NCBI RefSeq assembly: GCF_026262505.1
Contig: NC_067203.1
Location: 682,001-746,000, forward strand
DNA: 64,000 bases
DNA from: Trichomonas vaginalis G3
Lineage: Eukaryota > Parabasalia > Trichomonadida > Trichomonadidae
Direction: 5' to 3'
The translations under genes were made by a program, and so were the position numbers. Positions 10,201 through 19,572 of this stretch are shown piece by piece. The notes under the pieces are model-generated. The model ran no database searches. It saw only the letters and a list, made by a program, of their open reading frames with translations, and was not told where the DNA came from. How positions within the stretch are numbered: position 1 is the first letter of the stretch; every line of letters begins with the position of its first letter.

Positions 10201-10672
10201 CACAATGTTTTAAAAATCTTCTTTGGTTTTTCCTTTCTGGATCATCACGGATAGAATATACTTCTTCTTTGCAAAAGGGGCAAACTTTATATCCTGTGAG
10301 TGCTTCAACGTCTGTAATTCTGTCAGCGTGAAGTTTTCCACATGGACTCTGTGTTAATAAAATATTTACTGTTTCAAATTCTGGATCTATCATTATTGAT
10401 TCCACTAATGGAAAGTCTACCTTGTTAATGTCTACGTCTTCTGGTTGAGGGTCACAATAATAAAAATCAATATTAACGTTTAACATTCTTGCTAACCTCT
10501 CACTTTCTGATGAAATGTCAAATCCTTCATATGCATCTATGGCTTCATTTAAATAACTTCTACGAGTTTTAGGATTAACACCATCAGGAATGTTATAGAA
10601 GCGTTTAAATAACCTTCTACCTTCGGCTCTTATTTGATTATCATTCATTTTAGCTGTTCCATTTTTGTTCAT
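7292..10672 (-). CDS. protein-primed-type family B DNA polymerase of element A with HNH-like insert
   Basis: A whole-looking frame of 1126 residues that would copy the element using a protein primer. The exonuclease motifs are F-D-F-E-T (211-215), N-S-G-K-F-D (326-331) and Y-C-N-K-D (461-465). The polymerase motifs are V-D-F-N-S-L-Y-P-S (697-705), K-I-S-L-N-G-S-Y-G (882-890) and G-D-T-D-S (981-985). A late C-P-K-C-Y block with K-M-K-G-V-S-L follows, typical of Polinton polymerases. Two zinc-like modules are added. One is C-P-F-C with H-C-E-K-C (131-160). The other is an HNH-like module at 571-612 with C-K-M-C, L-D-R-I-D-N, then H, and C-C-Y-C-N, lying between exonuclease and palm. AT-rich sequence ending in TTACATAA precedes the ATG. 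Confidence 0.95.
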   Translation of the reverse strand: MNKNGTAKMNDNQIRAEGRRLFKRFYNIPDGVNPKTRRSYLNEAIDAYEGFDISSESERLARMLNVNIDFYYCDPQPEDVDINKVDFPLVESIMIDPEFETVNILLTQSPCGKLHADRITDVEALTGYKVCPFCKEEVYSIRDDPERKNQRRFLKHCEKCKENNGRLIQDVQLQNTQQPYAPHITKQKIYQWLLAHNLQEYYKPTRYYITFDFETLETKEELQLSECATLNAYLKPFMVSSTVKIKPQSGEVVDRDKTFTRNFCLTSSDSFISDWIEFLFSTCSLVAKSNIEQYEELMNTLNEKQKEAMKELLDEEFNKVNIIGFNSGKFDLNLILRDLNTAKWKIKSMLGSSSQFKQVIVKKTNCPYELRFIDIRNYIAGGTLDQFTQDFGNNKSRVKSFFPYQFITWENYEDELYKKEPFTQDSFYSALTQETISDSDYQIYLNDAKNFENRLEYFIHYCNKDVEIMIDPIDKIIEETFVYKIDMLHNLSLSSNASMIRYALAYKNFNPNETYPEEENVESSFELTKKYWKYKIDSYKKQDEKAKRDTKNNVSMDDYQYYHDLILSSKCKMCGKAFTYVNKPTLDRIDNEKPHTKENCQLMCCYCNVVKSNKDEDVQRLRINLRNYALKNNLPMTLDSVEAYHILRNGITGGLSNVQHRVNLKGITHINKLSYNPETKTVSNEDTTNIMTHFVGVDFNSLYPSSFSSNPHDFIQYTDHKMYMPGRLNGVIICDTATKKAKALGIIKKKNTLFVAEVKGHIDEKYINDYINFLPIIRNLDIITDEKTIGSFMYNYMKSNNLPVDQKQRKLTQLASTHNQYQPFSSYYLWYLIDRFNFIIDDIQSILTFTKNTCFNEFANEFMNERQKAELEGNKGKSLFCKISLNGSYGYDAMNTQNYTKTKIMNAQKSRVACMSNKFKNIREIGEDTYQVMLKDRFYRCDTCLQEAFFTLDNAKYWYLVFIYDFMYKCMNLNRFHFIEGDTDSSYWAIAGDPNLPNTQAFQAIVTDKQFYDKNIFKFAPFDFFCFDEKFKPKLKNKAEEKAHEKKLLGLAIEKQGDNMVALCPKCYTSFNGSIDGSDFKKIAQKMKGVSLRQNKQLTPKKYLDIINDKVIFDGQILIYNLKTGQ
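9923..9935. repeat. 13-nt mini-hairpin (GCCGC-TTT-GCGGC) in the polymerase gene
   Basis: A GC-pure 5-3-5 hairpin in otherwise very AT-rich coding DNA. It is read in frame near residue 249 in a loop region between the exonuclease motifs, where it encodes part of P-Q-S-G-E-V. Confidence 0.5.
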
Positions 10673-10733
10673 TTATGTAAGAATAAAAATTAAAAAATAA
10701 ATAAAAATAAAGTTTATTTTTTTTAAAGTCCGA

Positions 10734-10746
10734 GACTCAGAGAGTC
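10734..10746. repeat. 13-nt mini-hairpin (GACTC-AGA-GAGTC)
   Basis: A perfect 5-3-5 hairpin between the polymerase start and the stop of the upstream gene, followed by a GGGCTAAAGTCCATAAA stretch that resembles the flank of the other mini-hairpins. Confidence 0.5.
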
Positions 10747-10751
10747 CAGGG

Positions 10752-11888
10752 CTAAAGTCCATAAAATGAATTAAGAACACATAAATTTTTATCATCTGCG
10801 ACGTGACGAATACATTTTAATTTACTCAAGAATGCGTACCCTGATACATTAAATCTAATTCCTGTCTTATTTAATTTCACAACTTTGAAAAGGAATGTAT
10901 GAATAGCTATAAAATGATGAGATGATGTTTTATGGGTTGCTTCCATTTTTTCTGAAATAAATGAATAAATATAATGTTTATAAGTTTTCATATCTTTTAT
11001 GTTCTTAATAACGAATGGTATAGACCTTTCAACTTCGTCTTCCTTCGGTGCTGTTCTTTCATATGAAACATTATTGGTATCTTCAATAATGAAACCACAA
11101 TCGCATAAAATTTTATATGTACCAATTGTTTCTTTTGATATTTTATCTAACAAATCAAAAACTTTATCAACACCTGTACATTTATTTAAATAATAATTTG
11201 TGTAAATATCATGGTCTTCTTTCTTAATCGTATTTGTTGCATATGTTACATTTTTCAGTGCTTTTTTGAATTTTTCAGAATCAAGAGGAGGTGAAAGTAA
11301 TATACATGGATAATCTCCATCGTCAATAAACTGAAGCTTATGTTTATGAATAAATTTTGTGCCTTCTTCTGAAAGTGTTTCGTCAATATCACCATCTAAT
11401 AAATTTTTAGTAGATTCCAAAAAGTAATTTTTATATCTTTCCTCATGTGATTTTTGAACTTCTGATTCTGAAGCTGGGATATTCATTAAACCCTCTACTT
11501 CATTCTCAGCATTTCTCAATTCACTAATTCTTTCATCTATTTCATTTCTTAATTGTTCCAATTTCTCAATCTCATCGTTATAATATTCATCTTGTTTAAT
11601 TTTTTCTTCAAAATATTCAGGAGGTGTTTCAAGGCTCTCTGAGCCCAGGTCCTCTGGACCATAAAGAGGAATATTCTCCTGTTTTTCAACTTTTTTGGGA
11701 TATAAATATCTCATTATAGCCTTTTTAGTAATTGGTCCGTTATATTTAAATTCATTCAACAATCTGGAAAACTCTTTCACATTCTGCATATATGTTGGAT
11801 AAGAACCGTCTCCAAAATTTTCTAAAATATTTTCTAATTCTGAATTAGTGAACTTTAAAGATTTCAATGAATTAGTTGTTATACTCAT
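10752..11888 (-). CDS. 378-residue protein of unknown function, upstream of polymerase
   Basis: A whole frame transcribed in the same direction as the polymerase, about 80 bases upstream of it. Residues 1-75 are helical with a basic end. Residues 90-150 are strongly charged and probably coiled coil. The C-terminal third is globular, with conserved-looking H-H-F-I-A-I-H and a final C-V-L-N-S-F-Y-G-L. I do not recognise a family and see no clear protease or nuclease motif. The position beside the polymerase suggests a role in replication or a terminal protein, but this is only inference. The ATG follows an AT-rich run ending in TAATAA, like other genes of the element. Confidence 0.65.
   Translation of the reverse strand: MSITTNSLKSLKFTNSELENILENFGDGSYPTYMQNVKEFSRLLNEFKYNGPITKKAIMRYLYPKKVEKQENIPLYGPEDLGSESLETPPEYFEEKIKQDEYYNDEIEKLEQLRNEIDERISELRNAENEVEGLMNIPASESEVQKSHEERYKNYFLESTKNLLDGDIDETLSEEGTKFIHKHKLQFIDDGDYPCILLSPPLDSEKFKKALKNVTYATNTIKKEDHDIYTNYYLNKCTGVDKVFDLLDKISKETIGTYKILCDCGFIIEDTNNVSYERTAPKEDEVERSIPFVIKNIKDMKTYKHYIYSFISEKMEATHKTSSHHFIAIHTFLFKVVKLNKTGIRFNVSGYAFLSKLKCIRHVADDKNLCVLNSFYGL
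11633..11660. repeat. two adjacent 13-nt mini-hairpins in frame in the 378-residue gene
   Basis: GGCTC-TCT-GAGCC (11633-11645) and GGTCC-TCT-GGACC (11648-11660) stand two bases apart. They encode part of G-P-E-D-L-G-S-E-S-L in a charged linker. The second shares its flanks with the hairpins at 1587 and 6634. Confidence 0.6.
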
Positions 11889-12048
11889 TTATTATAAAAT
11901 AAAAAATAAAAAAAATAAATTTAACTTAGTTTTAATTTTACGTAAGAAGTCAATTTTTTATATACCGTCATTTGTAGGTATTATTTCTATCAGATAAAAA
12001 TTATTTTTCTATTTGTCATCTTTATATAAAGATAAAAAATATTTTTGA

Positions 12049-12384
12049 TTAATAAGGAATTAATTTCATTTTATGTCTTATAATGTGCGCATATGTATTT
12101 AAAAGGCATTCATTGAATTGCTTTTCAATCTCTTTCTTTTTTTCATCTTCGAATATTATATCATTTTCATGTTCGAAGCTTGTAAGTTTGTTATCTTCAA
12201 ATATTATATTAGTTTCATATATCAAATTATGATATCGGTCATATTCTTTTAAGTGATAAATAAATACAAAATTTACGGTTCCTTTAATTTTAAATTCAAA
12301 ATTAATTTTACAACAGCTTTGTGGATCAATTAGTAAATCAATCAAATAATGTTCAAAATCAGATATTATTCTTTTTCCATACAT
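12049..12384 (-). CDS. 111-residue protein of unknown function, element A edge
   Basis: A short whole frame with AT-rich sequence ahead of its ATG like the other element A genes. The product is strand-rich in its first half (K-I-N-F-E-F-K-I-K-G-T-V-N-F-V-F-I-Y), followed by acidic stretches and a helical C-terminus. I do not recognise it. It is the last plausible element gene on this side. Its coding strand matches the polymerase and integrase, so it probably belonged to the same transcription direction. Confidence 0.5.
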   Translation of the reverse strand: MYGKRIISDFEHYLIDLLIDPQSCCKINFEFKIKGTVNFVFIYHLKEYDRYHNLIYETNIIFEDNKLTSFEHENDIIFEDEKKKEIEKQFNECLLNTYAHIIRHKMKLIPY

Positions 12385-12429
12385 TTTATATTAAATAAAA
12401 AAATCTAACTTTATTTTTTCGGAGTTTTG

Positions 12430-12457
12430 TGACGAAGTGCGAATCTTCACTTCGTCA
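12430..12457. repeat. perfect 10-bp stem-loop near the edge of element A
   Basis: TGACGAAGTG and CACTTCGTCA are separated by eight bases. A looser relative with CACTTCGTCAAAA occurs at 55391-55420 in element B, so the motif may belong to the Polintons rather than the host. Confidence 0.5.
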
Positions 12458-13001
12458 AAAATATATTCTTTTTATTAATGGTAATATAGGAATTGTAGGA
12501 ATAAAAACTTTTTATAAATTATTCATAAATTTTTAAAATCTGCTATTCGGAAGTATGTTCAAAAATCATTCAATTATGTGAGAATTCTTACGATTACAAA
12601 AAAAGTCACACAACCCGCATCATATACTACTAAAAAAATTAATTTGATATTTTGAAAATTTTAGCTAAATTATAACTTTGATTATTTAGATAGATTTTAT
12701 GTTAAATGAAACATGATTTTCTGATCAATTTCTTTCAAATTTTTGTTTTTTTCTGTTCATAAGTGATTTACATTTTAAACAGTTGAATAAATCGACTCCA
12801 GTATGCATGTCTTTGATTAGTGTCTAAACTTAAAACTTTATTAATTTCTAAAAAAAATCTAAGCAAAACAATGCATTATTTTACTCAGAAATCACTTTTC
12901 TAGTATGAATATACAGATAATATGATTCAACAAGGTATAAAAACAAAATTCATTTTGTCATAATTAAAGCAAGTAAAAATAAAATAAAAAAGATGAAATA
13001 A
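12458..13001. other. AT-rich intergenic DNA at the element A/host border
   Basis: I see no gene, clear terminal repeat or target duplication here, only AT-rich sequence. Confidence 0.4.
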
Positions 13002-13559
13002 TTAGTTCTGTTTGAAGAAATCTTGACGTTCTGCCCAATACTCTTTGGGTTTTGTAGTAATTAATACTGCATCTGGAATATCATCAGTTATGTGTTCAAC
13101 AAATGGGATTCCAATGGAGTCAAATAAATCAAAATTAATACATTCACCAGGCTTTGAATTATGGCTGATATTTCCGTAATCAATCGCTGGTGGTTGATCA
13201 ATTTCCATTGCTGGAGTGTATTGGATCTTATCTGGGATCCTTTGGCGCTTGATGTAATCTTTCACTATCGATGCACCGACTTTGCCTTTCGCTGCAAGCA
13301 TCAAACCATCAACTGTTCTGATTTCACTCTCCATTTTATTCAATGTTAATAAGATATAGTCTGATCTTGATATACATGATCTTGACATATCTGTAATTAG
13401 TTTTTCTAATGAAACAAGATTTGATTTGTTAATTTGAGAGAAATCTTCAGTTGATATTGTTCCATTTCTTATCTTACTTTGCATTTCGGACAATGTGTTC
13501 TCCATTTGGCCCATAAACTTTTCTGCTTGACGGATCATCTGTGAGAGATTTGTACTCAT
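13002..13559 (-). CDS. 185-residue host protein of unknown function
   Basis: A whole frame. Residues 1-80 are predicted helical with heptad-like spacing (S-Q-M-I-R-Q-A-E-K-F-M-G-Q-M-E-N), so a coiled coil is likely. The C-terminal half is less regular, rich in Ile, Pro and Asp, and ends in W-A-E-R-Q-D-F-F-K-Q-N. I do not recognise the family; a subunit of a larger complex is possible. Its 5' half and promoter (13321-13643) were copied almost unchanged to 15651-15973, where the copy is fused to a fragment of the cyclase gene. This indicates a recent segmental duplication. Confidence 0.7.
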   Translation of the reverse strand: MSTNLSQMIRQAEKFMGQMENTLSEMQSKIRNGTISTEDFSQINKSNLVSLEKLITDMSRSCISRSDYILLTLNKMESEIRTVDGLMLAAKGKVGASIVKDYIKRQRIPDKIQYTPAMEIDQPPAIDYGNISHNSKPGECINFDLFDSIGIPFVEHITDDIPDAVLITTKPKEYWAERQDFFKQN

Positions 13560-13643
13560 TTTTAGTTTTTTACAATTACATTAAAAGTGACAATAATCTT
13601 TCTTTTTGAATGCGTGGTTACAGACGATTTTTTAATTAGTGAG

Positions 13644-14060
13644 TAATATCAATTCTATCATAGAGAAAAAGTACATTTGAGTATTTTTTATTTCTATATC
13701 AAAATCCGATTTTCTAACATTAGTGTTACCATATGTTGGGTGAGAATTTGTATTTACAATATTATGACTTTTTTTCAATAGAAGAGACATTCCTGATATT
13801 TATCAATCAAAAATTATTGAAAAATACAAGTTTTGAAATTCGAAGAATATTAATTTGATAACATGATTATAATTTAATGAAATGAGGAAAAAATAAAAAG
13901 TTAAATTGACAATTCAAATGATATTCTAGATTTTGTAAGATGATTATTCGAGATATATTAAACAAGCACAGAATCATCATGTTGGATGCAAAAGAATAGA
14001 AATGATTGATTTTGAAGTAATTAATGAATCATTATTATGTCCAATATTTGAATATACATT
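13644..14060. other. intergenic DNA, shared with later repeat units
   Basis: No gene is seen. The stretch around 13805-13900 (ATCAAAAATTATTGAAAAATAC and onward) recurs with changes at 16903-17000, showing that the surface-protein array was duplicated together with upstream DNA. Confidence 0.5.
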
Positions 14061-14163
14061 CTCAGAAAAAGTTGATAGGTTTTTAATAGAAGTCAAGCGG
14101 ATCCATATTCAAAAAATAAATCAATTTGTAAAATGTCAGAAAATGTTCATTTTTTTTAAAAAA

Positions 14164-15157
14164 ATGCAAACTTCATCTCTTTCTTTTATATTATTTTACA
14201 TTTCAAATTTACATCATTCATATGTTGATGAATGGGAAGAAGTCTACTCATCATCATATAATGGAACACTTTATAATCAAAATAAGAGTTACACTGGTAA
14301 TAGATATAGAGGAGATTTTTATGTCTACAATGTTTATTTTTCGAATCTTGGCAATGATGGCGTTTTTTCTTTATTCAAAAGAAATTAATTCATTAATATC
14401 AATGTGTACATTTGAGAACTCATCTAATAAGAATCAGGGTGGCTCAATTTACCTCGGATATGGTCAAAGTTCCATTAGAAAGGTTTGCAGTTTTGGATCT
14501 CGATCACATAATATGGGAGGCTTTTGCTGTGTTTTAAGGCATGGGTATGATGGTTTAAACCATATCAATGAAGTTCATGAGTCATCGATAGCTTTTAGTA
14601 ATATAGCAATTTCTTATGGGCATTCTAATGTTTATTTGAAAAATGGAACATCATTTTTAAAAAACAATATGACCAGAAATTATGGCCAATGTACAGCAAT
14701 TAGTATAAGCGAAGGTGAAACTTTGATTAAATATTCAATTTTTGAAAAAAATCATGGATATTTTACTTGTGGAGTTTTTTTGAAACCATCAAAATTTAAC
14801 AGCAATGTTTTCATTAATGATACTTTCAATTTTTCAATGTTTTATTTTTGGATATCAGGCGCTATTTTTAATAACTGCTATATTGAATATAACTTTAAAA
14901 CTTATCAAGCTATGATTTACCTATTTAATGGTTCAATTACCATATATAATTCATACATTCGAACTTCATATTTAATATATCATCCTAAAGTAAATGTTAC
15001 AATTGTACCTTATAAAAAAGTTTCAATTGATCTTCAATTTCTTTCAACAGAACTTTGTCCAGGAAATAAGTATTGTGTTTATGAAGGCAAGCAAGATAAT
15101 ATCACTGATCCAATTAGTTTTAGAAATTTTAAATCAATAATCAAGCGAAGAAGGTAA
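14164..15157 (+). pseudogene. surface beta-helix-like family, copy 1 (frameshifted)
   Basis: The frame begins with a likely signal peptide (M-Q-T-S-S-L-S-F-I-L-F-Y-I) and then D-E-W-E-E-V-Y. Next come short strand repeats with F-E-N-S-S-N and G-G-S-I-Y, as in Pmp/beta-helix surface proteins. The C-terminal signature is L-Q-F-L-S-T-E-L-C-P-G, and the end is basic (K-R-R-R). A shift near 14380 moves the reading frame from the one used by the signal peptide to the one used by the rest; the second frame then stays open to the end. A conserved 60-bp block with CTCAGAAAAAGTTGA and AAGCGGATCC lies at 14061-14120. The product would have been secreted or surface-bound. This is the best preserved copy of the array after copy 2. 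Confidence 0.7.
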
Positions 15158-15275
15158 CTTCATCAAATAATTTTTATTTAAGGTTTTGAAACTCAGTTCT
15201 ATATAGATGTTATTATTCAAATTTGATATAAACTGAATTTTTATAAATAAAATATTTATATCCCATAATTAACAT

Positions 15276-15973
15276 AGTATATGGAAACTTGGGAAATCTG
15301 GAGATAAAACACCTGCAATGATGGCAATGCTTTCAACAATTCAACAACAAATTTAACATTTTCTTCTGCGAGTTTTTCTGATTTGTTGATAGACATGAAC
15401 ATACCGCCTGTGTATATGTATTGACCAGCGAATGTTTTGAGTTTGTTCAATGTCGAGAACTGTTTCATCAATTCATCGAATCCTTTGTACAATGTCGCGT
15501 AGAACCTGAATTTCTGTTGGACATCCATTTCTGAATTGATGATGATCTGAATTCCACCAACAGAAATAGAGTGAACAGTGAATGAAACTGAATCTTGTCG
15601 ATACTGTAGATCGTTCAATGTACTTTCTGGCAAAATCTTAAGAAGCATATATTTGACTCTCCATTTTATTCAATGTTAATAAGATATAGTCTGATCTTGA
15701 TATACATGGCCTTGAAATATCTGTAATTAGTTTTTCTAATGAAACAAGATTTGATTTGTTAATTTGAGAGAAATCTTCAGTTGATATTGTTCCATTTCTT
15801 ATCTTACTTTGCATTTCGGACAATGTGTTCTCCATTTGGCCCATAAACTTTTCTGCTTGACGGATCATCTGTGAGAGATTTGTACTCATTTTTAGTTTTT
15901 TACAATTACATTAAAAGTGACAATAATCTTTCTTTTTGAATGCGTGGTTACAGACGATTTTTTAATTAGTGAG
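15276..15973 (-). pseudogene. chimeric duplication: cyclase fragment joined to 185-residue gene fragment
   Basis: 15651-15973 repeats 13321-13643 almost base for base, covering the 5' half and upstream flank of the 185-residue gene. It is joined directly to 15276-15650, a copy of the 3' part of the cyclase gene (compare 24715-25150) that has lost about 60 bases between short AATGA direct repeats. The joined frames read only 83 residues from the first ATG before a stop. It is therefore a non-functional fusion made by segmental duplication. High identity on both sides indicates that the event is recent. Confidence 0.85.
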
Positions 15974-17290
15974 AATTGAATGAATTGTCAAAAATTAGAT
16001 CTAATTTCTTTAAAAATTGAAAAGTGACACAATTATAATTTACATTATTGATTTCCATTATTAAAAATTCTTGAGCAAGAAAGTTACTTCTGATTGAAAT
16101 CAAACTAATCATTCTATTTCACAATTCAAAAGTACCTTCATTTCGAAATAGATTTCTGATTTTTCTAATGCAATCAAATATCATTCTTCCAATATAACTC
16201 ATCAAAATCCGTAAAAATTGCACATAATTATCTGAACTGAATATGAAAATACAAAATGTTTTTCAAATTACAATAAAATCCTATCGGAAACGAATTTTTC
16301 TCAAATATTCGGTTATTTTGAGCCGAAAAATGTATATTTTCTCTTGTCCATCTTTGCAATTTCATCAACATCGTTCTAATACATTCATAGTCAACTGCAT
16401 TCAAAATCCTAAATCTATTAAGGCTATTTATAAACAAAATAAATAGGATATCGTCCTTCCAAAAATAAGATATTTCTAAAAATTGTCCTAGTAGTATACA
16501 ATATCCTCAAAGGTAGGGTTAAAAAAATGACATATGTTTAGTCGCTTTCATATGTTCTAGATAATTTCTTCAATTCGCAAGCACATGATATAAAATAAAT
16601 AATTGTTCATCAGGGAGCAAAATAGCTTAATAGAACTTTCTCTTGCAGAGTTCGTGTTATATATATTTGCCAAATTGATAAAAATATAAAATCATTTACA
16701 AAATTATAGATTTCCATACCAAAAGTGATTCAAAGTACAATTCTAACATAATAATAAGTATTGATTTTCATTTCATGATCAAAAGACTATTAAAACCCAT
16801 TATGACCTAAAACATATATATCTTAGGGGGAAAAATTATTCAGGTCTACCTTATTCAATGTTGTGACACTTATGATGCAGATGTGATATTACATAATGCA
16901 ATCGATCAAAAATTATTGAAAAATACAAATTTTGAAATTATTAGGAAATTTCATTAATATTAATGATAACATAATTTAAGTTTAATGATATATGAAAAAG
17001 AATAAACAATAATGATACCGATTTGGAAGTTAATTTCTAAAGAATGTTTTTTTTTTCAGGAAGATCTAATTTAAAATAAAAATTATCTTCCAAATCGGCA
17101 TCACTATAAAGAACCATTAATTAATGTAAAATACAAAAGATAATCAAAATTTTGTAAATTGATAATTCGATTAGCATAAAAGAAACAAAAGAATTAACAT
17201 ATTGAATGACATTTGAATAGAAATTAATTAATCTTGAAGAACTTAATCAATTTCTGAGTCATAAGTCGAACCAACATTTGAATATACATG
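15974..17290. other. AT-rich intergenic DNA with one imperfect hairpin
   Basis: No supported gene. A pair of inverted arms of about 24 bp (17013-17036 and 17080-17103, containing CCGATTTGGAAG and CTTCCAAATCGG) forms a potential stem-loop. The part from 16900 repeats DNA upstream of copy 1 of the surface family. Confidence 0.5.
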
Positions 17291-17411
17291 CTCAGAAAAA
17301 GTTAACAAGTTTTTGATTGAGATCAAGCGGATCCATATTCAAAAAATAAATGCATTTATATGTTGTAAAAAACGATAATTATTCAAAATACTACCTTTAT
17401 CTCTTTCCTTT

Positions 17412-18388
17412 ATGGTTTCATATATATCAATTCTGCATTATTCATTTGCTGATGAATGGGAAGAAGTCTACAAATCTTCATATAGTGGCACAGTTTATAA
17501 TCAAAATCAGAGATACGAAAGAAATTCATACAGAAGAGACTTTTATGTTTATAATGTTTATTTTTCGAATCTTGGTAATGAAGGCGTTATTTATCTTAAA
17601 TCGGACGAAATTAAATCGTTAATATCAAAATGTATCTTCGAGAATTCATCTAATAGGAAAGATGGTGGATCTATTTTCATTGACCAAGGCCAAAGCTCCA
17701 TTAGAAAAGTTTGTAGTTTTGGATCTCAATCGGCTAGTAATGGATTTTTTTGTTATATCAAAAAACCGGATGTTCTTACAAATATTAATGAAATTAATGA
17801 TTCATCGATAACTTTTAGTAATCGAGGAGATCAAAAAGGATATGGCACTGTATATTTGGTAAGAGGAAATTCCCTTTTACAGAATAATCTCACAAGAAAT
17901 TATGGAATATACCCAGCAGCCTTATACATATGTTGTGGCGAAAATATTCTTTGATTAAATATACAATTTTTGATGGAAATAATGCAGAAAAGAGTATTTG
18001 TAATATGGAAAGGAAACCATCAAAATATAATAGCATTATTTTCATTAACAATACGGCCACATTAGCAATGTTTGATTTTTGGGATTGTGATTCCACTTTT
18101 AGTAACTGCTACATAGCAAACAACATCCAAAGGCATAATTATATGTTTTACACAGAAAATTGTTCAATTACCATATTTAATTCATATATTCATACTACTA
18201 ATCATATATATCATCCTTCTCAAAATATTACAATTGTTCCTTATACAAATATATCAATTCAACTTCAATTTCTATCAACAGAACTCTGTCCAGGGAGTAG
18301 TTATTTTGTTTTCCAATACAAGCGAAATGAAATCACTGATCCAATTCATTTTAATGACCTTAAATCATTAGTCAAGCGTAAAAGGTAA
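17412..18388 (+). pseudogene. surface beta-helix-like family, copy 2 (frameshifted)
   Basis: It starts with a short hydrophobic leader (M-V-S-Y-I-S-I-L-H-Y) followed by A-D-E-W-E-E-V-Y-K, then the family pattern F-S-N-L-G-N-E-G-V, F-E-N-S-S-N and G-G-S-I-F. The C-terminus reads T-E-L-C-P-G-S-S-Y, then N-E-I-T-D-P-I-H-F and V-K-R-K-R. One frameshift near 17940, within the G-E-N region, separates two long open parts. The conserved upstream block lies at 17291-17350. Apart from the shift it is complete, so it was recently lost, or the shift might be a polymorphism or sequencing error. Confidence 0.72.
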
Positions 18389-19460
18389 AATGTTGGATTA
18401 ACAATAAATAACTCATTTCTTTGAAGAATGTAGCATTTGGAAATTTGAAGTGACCTTATGGGTTTTTGATGGACTAAATAGACGATATCATATTAGTATG
18501 ATATCAGTTGGAGATTTTTTCATTAAAAATTTGTTATCAATGAACACTTAATGATTGAAATCGATGTTTAAAAGTCCCATAAGAATTTTATTTCTTTTAT
18601 TGAAAATCAGCAAATTATCTTGAAAAATCTGGTTCCAAATGATTATTGTAATCTAGATATAACTTAGATAATATGGATTTAGTTTAAATGTATAAAATTT
18701 TTTAATGAAATGATTCTTATTTATTGAACACTCATGCATATCTTTTGCTGAACATATTAATACTGCAGTTGGAAAATCTTGGGAAGTTAATAGATTCATA
18801 TTGTTGTAGTAAATTGCTGAAGATTGATTATTTTTAGTTGCATTAGTAAAATATATCTTCGCTGTGATTCATTACAATCGATGCAATGGTTTTGCTATTA
18901 GCTATATCAAAATATCAATTAAGATTTCAATCACCTCCTATTTATCATGACTCATAAACCCTGCAAAACTGACTTAATTATCTACCTAACCTGATACAAA
19001 ACGATGTTGACGATTATATAAGAAATAAGCACATATCTTGAGAAGTGCCTTATTGGAAATTAATATATAATTCTCGAGATATATGCTTATATCTTATAAA
19101 AGACTATCAGATTTCAGGATACCATATTTCTTTTGTGATGCATATGTGATATCCAAGGAGGATATTGATCAAAAATAACTGGATAAGTGAAATTGGAAAT
19201 AAAATAAAAAATTGAAATTAAAAAAAATATCCAATAATGACTCAATTAAAAATTTAATATTTTGTTAAAAAGGAATAAAAACTAGTATTACATTAAAATC
19301 ATTTCATAAAATAAACTTTGGTATAATAATTTAATATCATTTCAGAAAATAAACAAAATCCTTTATCAAATATATAATGCTCTATTGTTATAGAAAAGAA
19401 ATTAATTGATCCCGAAGAACTGTTTGAACTATAAGTAGACCCGACTTTTGTATTTGAAAG
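18389..19460. other. AT-rich intergenic DNA with a strong hairpin
   Basis: No supported gene. At 19025-19044 and 19071-19090 are inverted arms (ATAAGCACATATCTTGAGAA against TTCTCGAGATATATGCTTAT) matching at 18 of 20 positions. Confidence 0.5.
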
Positions 19461-19572
19461 TTCAGAAAAGTTGTCAGGTTTTTGATAGGTCTCAAGCGGA
19501 TCTGTATTCAAAAATAATTCAAATAAAATGATGTCAAAAAATAGAATATTATTTTAAATTCTGTTTATTCCT

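Larger units (their letters stand above)
1..12400. mobile_element. Polinton/Maverick fossil, element A (left end outside window)
   Basis: The block carries the gene set that defines Polintons/Mavericks: a protein-primed-type family B DNA polymerase, a retroviral-type (rve) integrase, an SF3 helicase and candidate capsid genes. The major capsid and packaging ATPase genes are not seen and would lie to the left of the window. The polymerase frame is whole over 1126 codons, which argues for a fairly young insertion, but other genes are broken, with roughly three or four breaks in the visible part. The right edge is placed after the last element-type gene near 12.4 kb. I could not identify a terminal inverted repeat, so this edge is approximate. 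Confidence 0.88.

Noticed and set aside
19299-19511. 70-codon minus-strand frame over the conserved upstream block of surface copy 3.
   Set aside because: The frame is not open in the other copies of the block, so the block is more likely regulatory or a remnant.
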